A program made the translations under genes and the position numbers. A stretch of DNA of 52,318 bases from JBAWXE01 sp037144255. Lineage in GTDB: Bacteria; Bacteroidota; Bacteroidia; Chitinophagales; Chitinophagaceae. Below, piece after piece: positions 25,995 through 35,957 of this stretch (position 1 is its first letter; each line of letters opens with the position of its first letter). The stretch covers positions 1-52,318 of the forward strand of contig JBAWXE010000009.1 of the NCBI GenBank assembly GCA_037144255.1. The letters are read 5' to 3'. The notes beneath the pieces are model-generated. The model worked only from the letters and a program-made list of their open reading frames with translations. It searched no databases and was not told the DNA's origin.

Positions 25995-28900
25995 TCGCTT
26001 AATAGCTTTGCATATCTGTATATATATGTTTTGGCTTCTTTGGTGTTAGGGTCTACAATCATTGCTTTTCCATGCAAGTATCCGTGATACCAATTCTTAG
26101 TAATCAGTGGTTTACCATTGATATCATAATAGTATTCAGTACCATGATCTTCATCGTTACTATGAGAAGTAGTATAATACAATTTGCCATTAGGATAAAA
26201 CCTATTATACGCACCTTCCAACATGAGGTTGTTACTAAAATTTCTGATCTCTGCAATCTGCCCATTGCTATAATACATAGTTTGGGTGCCCGTATACAAA
26301 TTCTCAGAGTACTTAAAACGCGTACCTATCTTTCCATTAGCATAATAGGTAGTAATATCTGCAGTGCCATTTTTTACCGGTATCAGGGGGCGTAGTTGTT
26401 TGTTATTTTCCTCGTAAGTATAGCCTACTAGTATACCATCGTGCCATATATATACTCCGGCAATTTCTTTGTTCTCACCATAAAAGAATTGTTTGCCATC
26501 CATATACCCATCATGATAATTAAAGGTATATCTCAGCATATTATTCATATACACATTTTTTACCCCTTCTAATTGTCCATCATCCATTGTTTCCTCAGTT
26601 TCCAGCTGGCCTAATTCATTATAATATTTCCAAACACCTGTTTTATTACCTCTGTGGTACACACCCTTTAACCTTACCATATGATTAGGGAAATAGGATA
26701 TACTCGAATCGTCTTTCTTGCCAAAGCGGAAAAACCCCTTTTCCATTAAGTTGCCTTTGGCATTATTAATAATATACGGCCCTTGGCAAAAACCATTCTT
26801 TAATTCAGTTTCGAACATTACAATACCATTCGTATTGATTCGAACATATACACCATTACCTCTGGGGAACTCCGCACTTCTATATATTCTACCGCTGGTA
26901 TCATATTCTTCCATAGCTACTAACACATCATTATCGTAATAGTCTGTATACTCCTGTTCGGCAGCTATGTTATAATATCTCAAAGGGCCATTGAGTGCAT
27001 CATTTACATAGAATGCTTGACTCTGTAGTTTGCCATAGGCATAATAATATTTCCAGTTACCCTGTTTCTTTCCTTTTTTATACCAGCCTTCAGCTTTTAC
27101 ATTATTATTGGAGAAGTAGCTTTTGTAGTAACCATCTCTATCTCCTTTTTTATAATTTTCTTCAAGTTTCTTAATACCGTTCTTATAATATTCTACAGAT
27201 GGGCCATCCAGATCGTCATCAGCATACATAGACTCTTCTTTTTTAGCCCCTGTTTCATAGTAGTAAGTTTGTTTGCCTTCAAGTTTCCCTTCCTTATTTA
27301 ACTGCAATATGGCTTTTTTGTTGCCATTAGGAAAGTAAGTTTCATATGCATGTAGACCCAATGTTGCATGTTCCTGATAAATGATCTTTCCATCTTTATT
27401 GTTGAATACTACATTTATCAATGTATCGTTCCTGTATTCTAAGGTACCATAGCGTTTGCCTTGCTCATCGTAATAACTCCTCGTGTTGATCTTATTGAAA
27501 TCCCTTGTTTGATGCCCATCCTGAAATAAAGTACCATCTTCATAATACTCTTCATACTCTCCGGTAGTTTTACCATTGCTATAATGGAAGCGTTTGTGCG
27601 GTTTCCCGTTTTCATAAAAATAAGTATGTGTGCTATCTCTCACACCCTTTATATAGAAGCTTTCTTCCCTGATCTTTCCATTCTCATAATATTCTATATA
27701 AGGCCCATTTTGTGTTTCATTGGCATAATGAATTGTTTTTTTTACTGCACCATTATCATAGTATATATTGTAAACACCGTCTTTGGCATGGCCTTTAAGA
27801 AACGCTACTTTCCTTTCCAAAGCACCATTCATGTAGTATGATAGATATTCTTTTTCATCTGCAGATGTTTGTATTTCAGCATTGTCCAAGAAGCCCCTGT
27901 AAGTGTAGCTTTCCTCTTTTGTTACCATACCTTTTTCATCATGCTGCGTCTTTTTGTATATGTTGCCATTATCATAATAGTCTATAGCCTCGCCAATCTC
28001 CACATCATCCTTAAAGGTTCTCAGCTTCTTTAAATTCCCATTGGCATAGTACATTTTCCATTCACCTTGCCTCTGGTTGAAATTGTTGTAGGCACCTGTA
28101 GCCAATAGGTTTTCATATTCGTATATAGTTACCGGTCCTTGATCAAAAATGCCATTGGCCACATCTTTAAAATATCCTACAACAAATATGTTGTCCTTGC
28201 TGATGAAATGATATTTTTCTCTTGTTTTTTGTCTTTCAAGGTAATGTAATACATGGGTGCTACGAATATTTTCCAGATAATCTGTGGATATCTTTTTTAC
28301 CTCAGCAGTGCGTTTCCGGTACTTCTCTTGTATTTTGTCTACCTCCTCAATATGATATCCTGAGAATATGGCCATCATAAAAGGTTCGAACATATCATCC
28401 TTATACAGTTTACTGAGTAAGGGTATATAATATTGCATGGCAAAGCCACTATCAGCAGCATTGTAAGACAGCTTTTCCATCAGCATCTGTGTTTCACGAA
28501 AGGTTTTGTCATCCAGAGAAGACTTGAGCTTGTAATCGCTATTCATAGCCAGTTTTACATTGATGATCTGGTCAGTTTCTTCGAATATCGGGTTATTGTA
28601 CTTTACTTCTCTGTTGCTGAAATAATTATTTATCTCGTCTGTCTCATCGCATATAAGGATGAGCATACCTATTGATTTTCTGGCAAACTCAATATTGCTC
28701 GTTACCAACAAAGAGCATTCCAAGGCTATGAATGCCTCTGAAAGGCGACCTTCTACCAGATAGGTAAGCCCCAACATATAGTTAGACCTGAAATGAAAAG
28801 GGTTCATCAATACTGCGTGCTGGAAATAATATTCGGCTGAATCATATTTTTTACGAGAGTAATAGGATACTCCTTTTTCGTAATAGGGTTGATGATCTTG

Positions 28901-29317
28901 AGGGTAAAGCCTCATGATGCTATCGTATATGGTCAACGCACTATCAGGCATTTTCAGATAATCGTAGGCATTACCTAATGATAGTAGGAACCTTCTTCTG
29001 TTGGCATCCTGTATTCTGATGCCTTTTAATGCCAGTTGTTTAGCCTTTACATATTGGCTATCCGCCAGCAGTGTGTTTACTGTTTCGTACACAGCATTCA
29101 CATTGTTGGTATCGCCTTCCTGTACCTGAGCAAAGTATTCCAAAGCCTTGGCATAATTACCTTTCTCATGCATCTCTACACCCTTTTCCAGTGCTTCTTT
29201 CGAGTCTACCAGTGCAGGTTGTCCTACTAATTCAGTTGCAATTTCTACAGGCTGTGCCTGAATAGTAGCAGTGAGACATAAGAAAAATAAAAAGCAGGCT
29301 GTTGTGATTATTTTCAT
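25991..29317 (-). CDS. TPR plus MORN-type repeat exported protein
   Basis: A 1108-residue exported protein, first gene of a three-gene coupled operon. Signal peptide 1-21 (cleavage after IQA). Tetratricopeptide repeats cover about 45-215 (ALEKGVEMHEKGNYAKALEY, LYPQDHQPYYEKGVSYYSRK). From about residue 395 to 1090 there are some twenty MORN_2/YwqK-type repeats of about 23-35 residues with the pattern YY.NG..K.....Y..G...G (YYANGNLKKLRTF, YYENGKIREESFY, YFPNGNKKAILQL). These repeats form extended beta sheets and are usually found in envelope or toxin-antitoxin-like settings; the role here is unknown. No catalytic domain is visible. Confidence 0.85.
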   Translation of the reverse strand: MKIITTACFLFFLCLTATIQAQPVEIATELVGQPALVDSKEALEKGVEMHEKGNYAKALEYFAQVQEGDTNNVNAVYETVNTLLADSQYVKAKQLALKGIRIQDANRRRFLLSLGNAYDYLKMPDSALTIYDSIMRLYPQDHQPYYEKGVSYYSRKKYDSAEYYFQHAVLMNPFHFRSNYMLGLTYLVEGRLSEAFIALECSLLVTSNIEFARKSIGMLILICDETDEINNYFSNREVKYNNPIFEETDQIINVKLAMNSDYKLKSSLDDKTFRETQMLMEKLSYNAADSGFAMQYYIPLLSKLYKDDMFEPFMMAIFSGYHIEEVDKIQEKYRKRTAEVKKISTDYLENIRSTHVLHYLERQKTREKYHFISKDNIFVVGYFKDVANGIFDQGPVTIYEYENLLATGAYNNFNQRQGEWKMYYANGNLKKLRTFKDDVEIGEAIDYYDNGNIYKKTQHDEKGMVTKEESYTYRGFLDNAEIQTSADEKEYLSYYMNGALERKVAFLKGHAKDGVYNIYYDNGAVKKTIHYANETQNGPYIEYYENGKIREESFYIKGVRDSTHTYFYENGKPHKRFHYSNGKTTGEYEEYYEDGTLFQDGHQTRDFNKINTRSYYDEQGKRYGTLEYRNDTLINVVFNNKDGKIIYQEHATLGLHAYETYFPNGNKKAILQLNKEGKLEGKQTYYYETGAKKEESMYADDDLDGPSVEYYKNGIKKLEENYKKGDRDGYYKSYFSNNNVKAEGWYKKGKKQGNWKYYYAYGKLQSQAFYVNDALNGPLRYYNIAAEQEYTDYYDNDVLVAMEEYDTSGRIYRSAEFPRGNGVYVRINTNGIVMFETELKNGFCQGPYIINNAKGNLMEKGFFRFGKKDDSSISYFPNHMVRLKGVYHRGNKTGVWKYYNELGQLETEETMDDGQLEGVKNVYMNNMLRYTFNYHDGYMDGKQFFYGENKEIAGVYIWHDGILVGYTYEENNKQLRPLIPVKNGTADITTYYANGKIGTRFKYSENLYTGTQTMYYSNGQIAEIRNFSNNLMLEGAYNRFYPNGKLYYTTSHSNDEDHGTEYYYDINGKPLITKNWYHGYLHGKAMIVDPNTKEAKTYIYRYAKLLSE

Positions 29318-29448
29318 TGTGAAAGCAACGTGTATATTCTCTTTACTCTAAGATAAGTTATTTCCATATACGCTTTGTGAAAAAGTATATATAGAAACAC
29401 TTATTTCTACAATGATATACAAAGGATACTACTGAAATGTTTACAATA

Positions 29449-30954
29449 TTATGCTTTGATAAATCGCCCTATAAAAGGTATGCCTTTCAGTTCTTTGCCT
29501 TCGGCCTTATACACCAGCATCAGGAACAAGAACATGAGTATAGAACCTGTAATGAATTTTACCAGCACAATAGATATCAGGCCGGTGATGATCCATTGAA
29601 CAAAGAACAATACCAGCATCACAGCAAAATAGCTGAGCAGCTTCTTGGTGGCATACGGCACCGGATACACTTTCTGTCCCCATAAATAGGATATGAGCAT
29701 CATACTGCCATAACATATCAAAGTGGCCCAGGCACATGCCATATAGCCAAAACGAGGAATGAATGTGTAATTGATGATGAGCGTAAGTGCGGCACCTATC
29801 AAAGTGATAGTAGCTCCTGCACGGGTATTGTGTGACAGTTTATACCAAATGGACAGGTTGTAATACACACCCAGACACATGTTGGCTACTAGTAGTATAG
29901 GTACTACTTTCAGCCCCACCCACATCTTAGGGTTGGTGATGAGGTGTTTCCAAATATCTATATACATGGTCACGAATAGGAACATGATACAAATGGTAAT
30001 AACAAAGAATTTCATCACTCTGGCATAGGTCTTAGAGGCATTTTCTCCTTTTGATTCGTGAAAGAAAAATGGCTCAGCACCCATGCGGAATGCCTGAATG
30101 AATAATGATATCAGAATAGATAATTTATAACAGGCACCATAGATACCTACCTGTACTTTGGCCTCCTGCAGGTTATGTACAGGTGCCCACCAGCCCAGCA
30201 TTACCCGGTCAAATGTTTCATTGATCATACCCCCAAAACCCGCTATCATCAGTGGTAGAGAATAGATCATCATCTCTTTCCACAGTTTGCCATCCCATTC
30301 AAAGCGAATAGTCAGGAATTCAGGTGCCAACAGTACAAGTGTCAATGCAGATTGTACCAGATTGGCAATGATGACATAACCTGCCCCTAGATTTGGGTCG
30401 TACCATTTGGCCAAAAATGAAGTTGGATCTTTGGCAGCAATAGTAGGGAGAATAGTATAGAAGAATACTACTAAAGCAATATTTACTACTATACCCAATA
30501 CGCGTATCAGGGCATATTTACGGGGGCGGCCTTCATGACGTAGTTTCGCAAAGGGCAATGTAGTAAGCGTGTCCAGCCCTATGATAAGAGCTGCCCATGT
30601 AATGAATTGCGGATGATCGGCAACACGTAGTAACTCAGCAATAGGTAAACGGAATATCAATAATGTAGCAGTAAGTATCAGTGTAGTGAAAACAAGCGAA
30701 AGCCCTGCTGTATTGAATACGCTTTTCTCATCACTGCCTTTATTACAAAAACGGAAATAGGCAGTTTCCATACCATAAGTGAATACTACATTCATAAATG
30801 GAATGGCAGAATACATCATGGTCATATCACCATACCTTGCTATGCTAAGGTAGTGGGTAAGGTATGGAGTGAGCAGGTAATTTAAAAAACGTGCAAATAT
30901 GGAACTGATTCCATACCAGGCTGTTTGCCCTGCCAGCTTTTTGAGAGATGCCAA
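29449..30954 (-). CDS. Polysaccharide flippase (MATE/Wzx-like)
   Basis: A 501-residue integral membrane protein with about 14 transmembrane segments of the polysaccharide biosynthesis/oligosaccharide flippase family (MOP superfamily). The N-terminus KKLAGQTAWYGISSIFARFLNYLLTPYLT and the FMNVVFTYGMETAYFRF block are typical. It should move lipid-linked sugars across the inner membrane. The only plausible start is a TTG at 30954; a TAA lies in frame just upstream, and no ATG gives a full first helix. It is transcribed alone, divergent from murI. Substrate cannot be inferred. Confidence 0.88.
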   Translation of the reverse strand: MASLKKLAGQTAWYGISSIFARFLNYLLTPYLTHYLSIARYGDMTMMYSAIPFMNVVFTYGMETAYFRFCNKGSDEKSVFNTAGLSLVFTTLILTATLLIFRLPIAELLRVADHPQFITWAALIIGLDTLTTLPFAKLRHEGRPRKYALIRVLGIVVNIALVVFFYTILPTIAAKDPTSFLAKWYDPNLGAGYVIIANLVQSALTLVLLAPEFLTIRFEWDGKLWKEMMIYSLPLMIAGFGGMINETFDRVMLGWWAPVHNLQEAKVQVGIYGACYKLSILISLFIQAFRMGAEPFFFHESKGENASKTYARVMKFFVITICIMFLFVTMYIDIWKHLITNPKMWVGLKVVPILLVANMCLGVYYNLSIWYKLSHNTRAGATITLIGAALTLIINYTFIPRFGYMACAWATLICYGSMMLISYLWGQKVYPVPYATKKLLSYFAVMLVLFFVQWIITGLISIVLVKFITGSILMFLFLMLVYKAEGKELKGIPFIGRFIKA

Positions 30955-31075
30955 TGTTCTTTACGGGTTGAAGCCCTTTTTAGGGATAAAAAATGTATTT
31001 GCTAACGCAAAGTTATACGGATTTAGCATCTATACTATTCGTTTTAACAAATCCCTTAGTTAACTTAGCTATACC

Positions 31076-31903
31076 ATGCATACTTCACAACCTATTGGTG
31101 TTTTTGATTCGGGCTATGGCGGCTTGACGGTTTTTAAGTCCATTGCAGCACTGCTGCCTCAGTACGATTATGTCTATTTGGGCGATAATGGCCGTGCACC
31201 TTATGGCAATCGCTCTTTCGAGACCGTCCATCAATATACCTTGGAATGTGTAGAATGGTTTTTCAAAATGGGTTGCCCATTGGTGATATTGGCATGTAAT
31301 ACGGCCTCTGCCAAGGCCTTACGTACCATTCAGCAGAATGACCTGCCACGAATAGATACTACCAAGCGTGTACTGGGGGTGATACGCCCTACAGCCGAAG
31401 TAATAGGTAATTACAGCAATACCCGACACATAGGTGTACTAGGCACCAAGGGTACGGTCAATTCTGATTCTTATCTCAAAGAGATCAATAAATTCTTTCC
31501 CGATGTGAAAGTGCACCAGCTGGCATGCCCTATGTGGGTGCCACTGATAGAGAACAATGAGTACCATTCCAACGGTGCAGACTATTTTGTAAAGAAGTAT
31601 CTGGATCAATTATTATCGCAGGCCCCCAATATCGATACTATACTATTGGCATGTACGCATTACCCATTATTACTGGATAAGATACAACAGTATCTGCCTG
31701 CTCATATTAAGATAGTAACTCAGGGAGATATTGTGGCCAATAGCTTGGATAACTATTTGCACCGACATACAAATATAGAAAGCCAACTGAGCAAACACGC
31801 CGAAAAGCGCTTCTATACTACTGATTCTACTATCGACTTTAACGAACATGCCACTAACTTCTTCGGGCAGTCAGTTCGTTCAAAGCACTTGCATATAGTA
31901 TAG
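31076..31903 (+). CDS. murI: Glutamate racemase
   Basis: MurI makes D-glutamate for peptidoglycan. The 275-residue product has both catalytic cysteines in their motifs: LACNTASAKALR (about residue 73) and LACTHYPLLLDK (about residue 189), and the N-terminal substrate motif GVFDSGYGGLTV with Asp11. YLGDNGRAPYGNRS is also typical. A -7-like box TAACTTAG lies eight bases before the ATG. It is convergent with pyrG, 13 bases apart. Nothing odd is seen. Confidence 0.95.
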   Translation: MHTSQPIGVFDSGYGGLTVFKSIAALLPQYDYVYLGDNGRAPYGNRSFETVHQYTLECVEWFFKMGCPLVILACNTASAKALRTIQQNDLPRIDTTKRVLGVIRPTAEVIGNYSNTRHIGVLGTKGTVNSDSYLKEINKFFPDVKVHQLACPMWVPLIENNEYHSNGADYFVKKYLDQLLSQAPNIDTILLACTHYPLLLDKIQQYLPAHIKIVTQGDIVANSLDNYLHRHTNIESQLSKHAEKRFYTTDSTIDFNEHATNFFGQSVRSKHLHIV

Positions 31904-31916
31904 AGTTTAGGAATAT

Positions 31917-33569
31917 TTATCCTTCTGCTATAATATTCTTTTGGAATACTATAGTACCGTTACGTGTTTCCTGTGCTTCTTTAGCAGCCTTGATGAATGC
32001 CACAAACAACGGATGTGGATTCTCTACAGTACTCTTATATTCCGGATGGAACTGTGTACCTATAAAGAACGGATGATCTTCTATTTCTACTATCTCCACT
32101 AAGCCTGTACTTGGGTTTTTACCCACCGGTATCATACCGGCTTTTTCAAATGCCTCCATGTATTCATTATTGAATTCATAACGGTGGCGATGACGTTCAG
32201 ATATATGTGTACTGCCATATACTGCTGCTGCCTGAGAACCGCTTCGTATCTCACAGTCGTAAGCACCTAAGCGCATAGTGCCACCTTTTTGTGTCACAGC
32301 TTTTTGCTCTTCCATCATGCATATCACAGCATTGTGTGTATCAGGGTTCATTTCTGTAGAGTGCGCAGTAGGCATATTCAGCACATTGCGGGCAAACTCT
32401 ACACAGGCCATTTGCATACCCAGGCATATACCAAAGAATGGTATGCGTTGCTCACGGGCATAGCGTATAGCATGTATCTTTCCTTCTATTCCACGACTAC
32501 CAAAACCCGGTGCTACCAGTATAGCATCCAGATTATGCAGTTTGTCTATGGCATTTTCAGGGGTCAGATGTTCTGAATGTATGTTACGTACTTCTACTTT
32601 ACACTCATTCATGGCACCTGCATGTATCAGGCCTTCCAGTATAGATTTATAAGCATCTTGCAGTTCTACATACTTACCTATAAGACCTATGATTACTTTA
32701 GATTTCGGATAGCGTAATTTGTTCAGGAATTCTTTCCAGCGGTGCAGGTCCGGTTCTTTGCCCATAGGCATATTCATTTTCTGCAGGCATATCACATCCA
32801 GTCTTTCGCGCATCATTTCCAATGGCACACCATAGATGGTATCTGCATCCAATGCTTCTATAACTGCGTCTACAGTTACATTGCAGAATAGTGCTATCTT
32901 TCTTTTCAGTTCTTTATATAATGGTTCTTCAGTACGGCATACCAGTATGTCCGGATTGATACCATTTTCACTAAGTAATTTTACAGAGTGTTGTGTAGGC
33001 TTGGTTTTCAGTTCCTTGGCAGCTTTCAGATATGGGATCAGTGTCAGGTGCACTACCAAACAATTCTCATTACCCATTTCCCATTTCAGCTGGCGAACCG
33101 CCTCTATATATGGCAGCGATTCTATATCACCTACAGTACCACCTAATTCAGTAATAACTACATCATATTTATTGTCTTTACCTAATAGCGTGATGCGACG
33201 TTTTATTTCATCTGTTATATGTGGTATCACCTGCACGGTCTTACCTAGGTAAGCACCCTCACGCTCTTTATTGATAACATATTGGTATATCCGGCCTGTG
33301 GTCACATTATTAGCCTGAGAAGTATGTGTATTCAGGAAACGCTCGTAGTGCCCCAGATCCAGATCGGTCTCTGCACCATCTTCCGTCACATAACACTCAC
33401 CATGTTCATATGGGTTCAGTGTTCCCGGATCTACATTGATGTATGGGTCAAACTTTTGTATAGTAGTAGTAAAACCTCTTGCCTGTAGCAACTTGGCCAA
33501 TGAGGCGGCAATGATGCCTTTCCCTAATGATGAAGTAACGCCACCGGTTACAAAAATGTATTTAGTCAT
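31917..33569 (-). CDS. pyrG: CTP synthase
   Basis: PyrG converts UTP, ATP and glutamine to CTP. The 550-residue product has the amidoligase domain first (TKYIFVTGGVTSSLGKG, the DPYINVDPGTLNPYEHGE block, ATP site) and a class I glutamine amidotransferase domain from about 300 with the nucleophile in FFGICLGMQMACVEFARN (about residue 383) and the His-Glu pair in GTQFHPEYKS. Length and order are those of the family. A -7 box lies about 80 bases upstream. Confidence 0.97.
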   Translation of the reverse strand: MTKYIFVTGGVTSSLGKGIIAASLAKLLQARGFTTTIQKFDPYINVDPGTLNPYEHGECYVTEDGAETDLDLGHYERFLNTHTSQANNVTTGRIYQYVINKEREGAYLGKTVQVIPHITDEIKRRITLLGKDNKYDVVITELGGTVGDIESLPYIEAVRQLKWEMGNENCLVVHLTLIPYLKAAKELKTKPTQHSVKLLSENGINPDILVCRTEEPLYKELKRKIALFCNVTVDAVIEALDADTIYGVPLEMMRERLDVICLQKMNMPMGKEPDLHRWKEFLNKLRYPKSKVIIGLIGKYVELQDAYKSILEGLIHAGAMNECKVEVRNIHSEHLTPENAIDKLHNLDAILVAPGFGSRGIEGKIHAIRYAREQRIPFFGICLGMQMACVEFARNVLNMPTAHSTEMNPDTHNAVICMMEEQKAVTQKGGTMRLGAYDCEIRSGSQAAAVYGSTHISERHRHRYEFNNEYMEAFEKAGMIPVGKNPSTGLVEIVEIEDHPFFIGTQFHPEYKSTVENPHPLFVAFIKAAKEAQETRNGTIVFQKNIIAEG

Positions 33570-33649
33570 AACGCTCCTGTTTTAAGACCGGGTGCGCAGC
33601 TTGGGGTAATCGCAATAAAAATGATTGGGAGGTAGCTGAAGCGGTCGCA

Positions 33650-33657
33650 CAAAGGTA
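33650..33657 (-). promoter_or_regulatory. -7 box for pyrG
   Basis: On the minus strand TACCTTTG, an exact TAnnTTTG match. The leader to the ATG at 33569 would be about 75 bases. The -33 element is not clear. Confidence 0.45.
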
Positions 33658-33893
33658 CAAAGTAATGTGACAATGAGAAAATTTGAATTGTTACAAAGCA
33701 ACCAAAATTCTCAAAGATCTCCACCGAATATAGGCTAAATCTTTACTGTTTCAGCTACTTTACTTCCGAAACTATCGCTTGCTGCCGCTTATGGTTTTTT
33801 TTGTAATTTTTCATCTTTGTATCCTTTAGCCCATTTTTTGGCTCTCATCCCCCTATTATCTATAATATAGGGTGAACGAGCCGCTAAACATAT

Positions 33894-33901
33894 TACTTTT
33901 G
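33894..33901 (+). promoter_or_regulatory. -7 box for E1 dehydrogenase
   Basis: TACTTTTG, an exact TAnnTTTG match, ends 18 bases before the ATG at 33920. It lies within the longer GTG-initiated frame, supporting the later ATG as the start. Confidence 0.5.
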
Positions 33902-33919
33902 CCCACACAAACTGTCCTT

Positions 33920-35899
33920 ATGCAATTTGCCAAGAGTGGTTTTTCCGACGACCTGCTTAAAGAATTATTCACTGAGCTGGTACGCCCACGAATGATAGAA
34001 GAAAAGATGCTGGTATTACTGCGCCAGGGTCGTATTAGTAAATGGTTCAGTGGTATTGGCCAGGAAGCCATAGCTGTGGGTGCCACTATGGCGCTCGATA
34101 GCGACGAGTATATCATGCCTATGCACCGCAACTTAGGGGTATTCACTACTCGTAAAATGCCTTTCGATAAGCTGTTCATGCAATGGCAGGGTAGCAAAGA
34201 TGGCTTCAGTAAGGGGCGTGAGCGTTCTTTTCACTTCGGTGCCAACGAATACCATATATGTGGTATGATCTCCCATCTGGGTCCACAAATGGCTATTGCC
34301 GATGGTATCTCTCTAGCACACAAGCTCCGACAGGAGAATAAGGTATCTCTGGCTTTCACCGGCGATGGCGGTACCAGCGAGGGCGATTTTCACGAAGCAC
34401 TCAATGTGGCAGCTGTTTGGCGACTACCCGTTATATTCCTGATAGAGAACAATGGATATGGTCTCAGTACACCTGTTAACGAACAATATGTATGTGACCA
34501 GCTCTCCGATCGTGCCCTTGGTTATGGTATGAAGGGCATTACAATAGATGGTAATAATATCCTAGAGGTTTATAAGACTATCAAAGAGGCTCGCGAATAT
34601 TGTATCAAGGAACAAAAACCGATACTTATAGAGTGCATGACCTTCCGTATGCGTGGGCATGAGGAAGCCAGTGGGGTGAAGTACGTTCCTAAAGAACTCT
34701 TCGAAGAATGGGGCAAGAAAGACCCTGTTGCCAATTTCGAAAAATACTTACTCAAAAAAGAAATACTCAGCCAAAGTGATATAGAAGCGATACGCGTAGG
34801 TATACAAAAAGAAATAGACGATGGCCTGGCTGCTGGCTTTGCAGCTGCAGCTGTTTCGCCCAATACTGCCGAAGAAGTAGCCGATGTATATGCACCTACT
34901 ACAGCTGCTATAGTACATCCCGCTTCATCTGCACAAACCGAGAAAAAATTCATTCAGGCGCTCAGCGATGGCCTGCGTCAGTCTATGGAGCGTCACCCTA
35001 ACCTCGTACTCATGGGTCAGGATATTGCCGAATATGGTGGTGCGTTCAAGGTTACCGAGGGCTTTGTAGCACAGTTCGGTAAAGAGCGTGTCCGCAATAC
35101 GCCTTTATGCGAGAGTGCCATAGTAGGTGCTGCCTTAGGCTTGTCTATCAAGGGTTTTAAATCCATGATGGAAATGCAGTTTGGCGACTTCGTTACTGTA
35201 GGTTTCAATCAGATCATTAATAACCTTGCCAAGATACATTACCGCTGGGGTCAGAATGCCGATGTGGTCATTCGTATGCCTACAGGTGGTGGCGTGGGTG
35301 CAGGTCCTTTTCACTCTCAGTGCAACGAGGCTTGGTTCACACACACTCCCGGACTTAAGGTAGTATACCCTTCTACTCCCGAAGATGCTAAAGGTCTCAT
35401 CAATGCCGCTATCGAAGATCCTAACCCTGTCATGTTCTTTGAGCATAAGGGCTTGTATCGTAGTGTGTCTGGCTTAGTATCCGACGATTATTACACTATC
35501 GAGATAGGTAAGGCACGCCAGGTACAGCAGGGTAGCGATATCAGTATCATCACTTATGGTGCAGGGGTACATTGGGCTACAGATTATGCAGCCAAACACC
35601 CCGATATCTCTATCGATATATTAGACCTGCGTTCTTTATTACCTCTCGATTACAATGCCATACGTGCTGCCGTTCAGCGCACCGGTAAGGTATTGATCTT
35701 GCACGAGGACACGCTCATAGGTGGTTTCGGTGGCGAGGTAGCTGCTTGGATATCCGAAAATTGTTTCGAATTCCTCGATGCTCCTGTCACTCGTTGTGCC
35801 AGTCTTGATACGCCTGTACCTTTTGCCATCGAGCTAGAACAGAATTTTATGGCAAAAAGCCGTTTAGATGCTGCCGTACAGAAATTGATGAACTATTAG
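33920..35899 (+). CDS. 2-oxoacid dehydrogenase E1, fused alpha and beta
   Basis: The 659-residue product joins the alpha and beta chains of the thiamine-dependent E1 component. Alpha (about 1-320) has the TPP motif FTGDGGTSEGDFHEALN... ending IENNGYG; beta (about 340-659) has GQDIAEYGGAFKVTEG and the Glu of LCESAIVGAALG. The fusion is common in Bacteroidota, where it is annotated as branched-chain (2-oxoisovalerate) E1; pyruvate is the alternative. It feeds acyl-CoA synthesis. A low-complexity Ala/Thr linker near 315-335 joins the halves. No E2 or E3 gene is next to it. The frame is open to a GTG at 33872, but the promoter box at 33894 favours the ATG at 33920. Confidence 0.9.
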   Translation: MQFAKSGFSDDLLKELFTELVRPRMIEEKMLVLLRQGRISKWFSGIGQEAIAVGATMALDSDEYIMPMHRNLGVFTTRKMPFDKLFMQWQGSKDGFSKGRERSFHFGANEYHICGMISHLGPQMAIADGISLAHKLRQENKVSLAFTGDGGTSEGDFHEALNVAAVWRLPVIFLIENNGYGLSTPVNEQYVCDQLSDRALGYGMKGITIDGNNILEVYKTIKEAREYCIKEQKPILIECMTFRMRGHEEASGVKYVPKELFEEWGKKDPVANFEKYLLKKEILSQSDIEAIRVGIQKEIDDGLAAGFAAAAVSPNTAEEVADVYAPTTAAIVHPASSAQTEKKFIQALSDGLRQSMERHPNLVLMGQDIAEYGGAFKVTEGFVAQFGKERVRNTPLCESAIVGAALGLSIKGFKSMMEMQFGDFVTVGFNQIINNLAKIHYRWGQNADVVIRMPTGGGVGAGPFHSQCNEAWFTHTPGLKVVYPSTPEDAKGLINAAIEDPNPVMFFEHKGLYRSVSGLVSDDYYTIEIGKARQVQQGSDISIITYGAGVHWATDYAAKHPDISIDILDLRSLLPLDYNAIRAAVQRTGKVLILHEDTLIGGFGGEVAAWISENCFEFLDAPVTRCASLDTPVPFAIELEQNFMAKSRLDAAVQKLMNY

Positions 35900-35957
35900 T
35901 AAGTCTTAACTAATAACTTCGGTTCCTTTGTTATTTTCACATAAGAAAACAAGTAGT

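Larger units (their letters stand above)
33570..33919. other. Divergent intergenic region, pyrG/E1
   Basis: 350 bases without a gene. It holds the -7 boxes for both flanking genes and, at 33664-33675, AATGTGACAATG, one mismatch from the AATGCGACAATG unit of the scoA-scoB cassette. No riboswitch or RNA fold was recognised. Confidence 0.5.
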
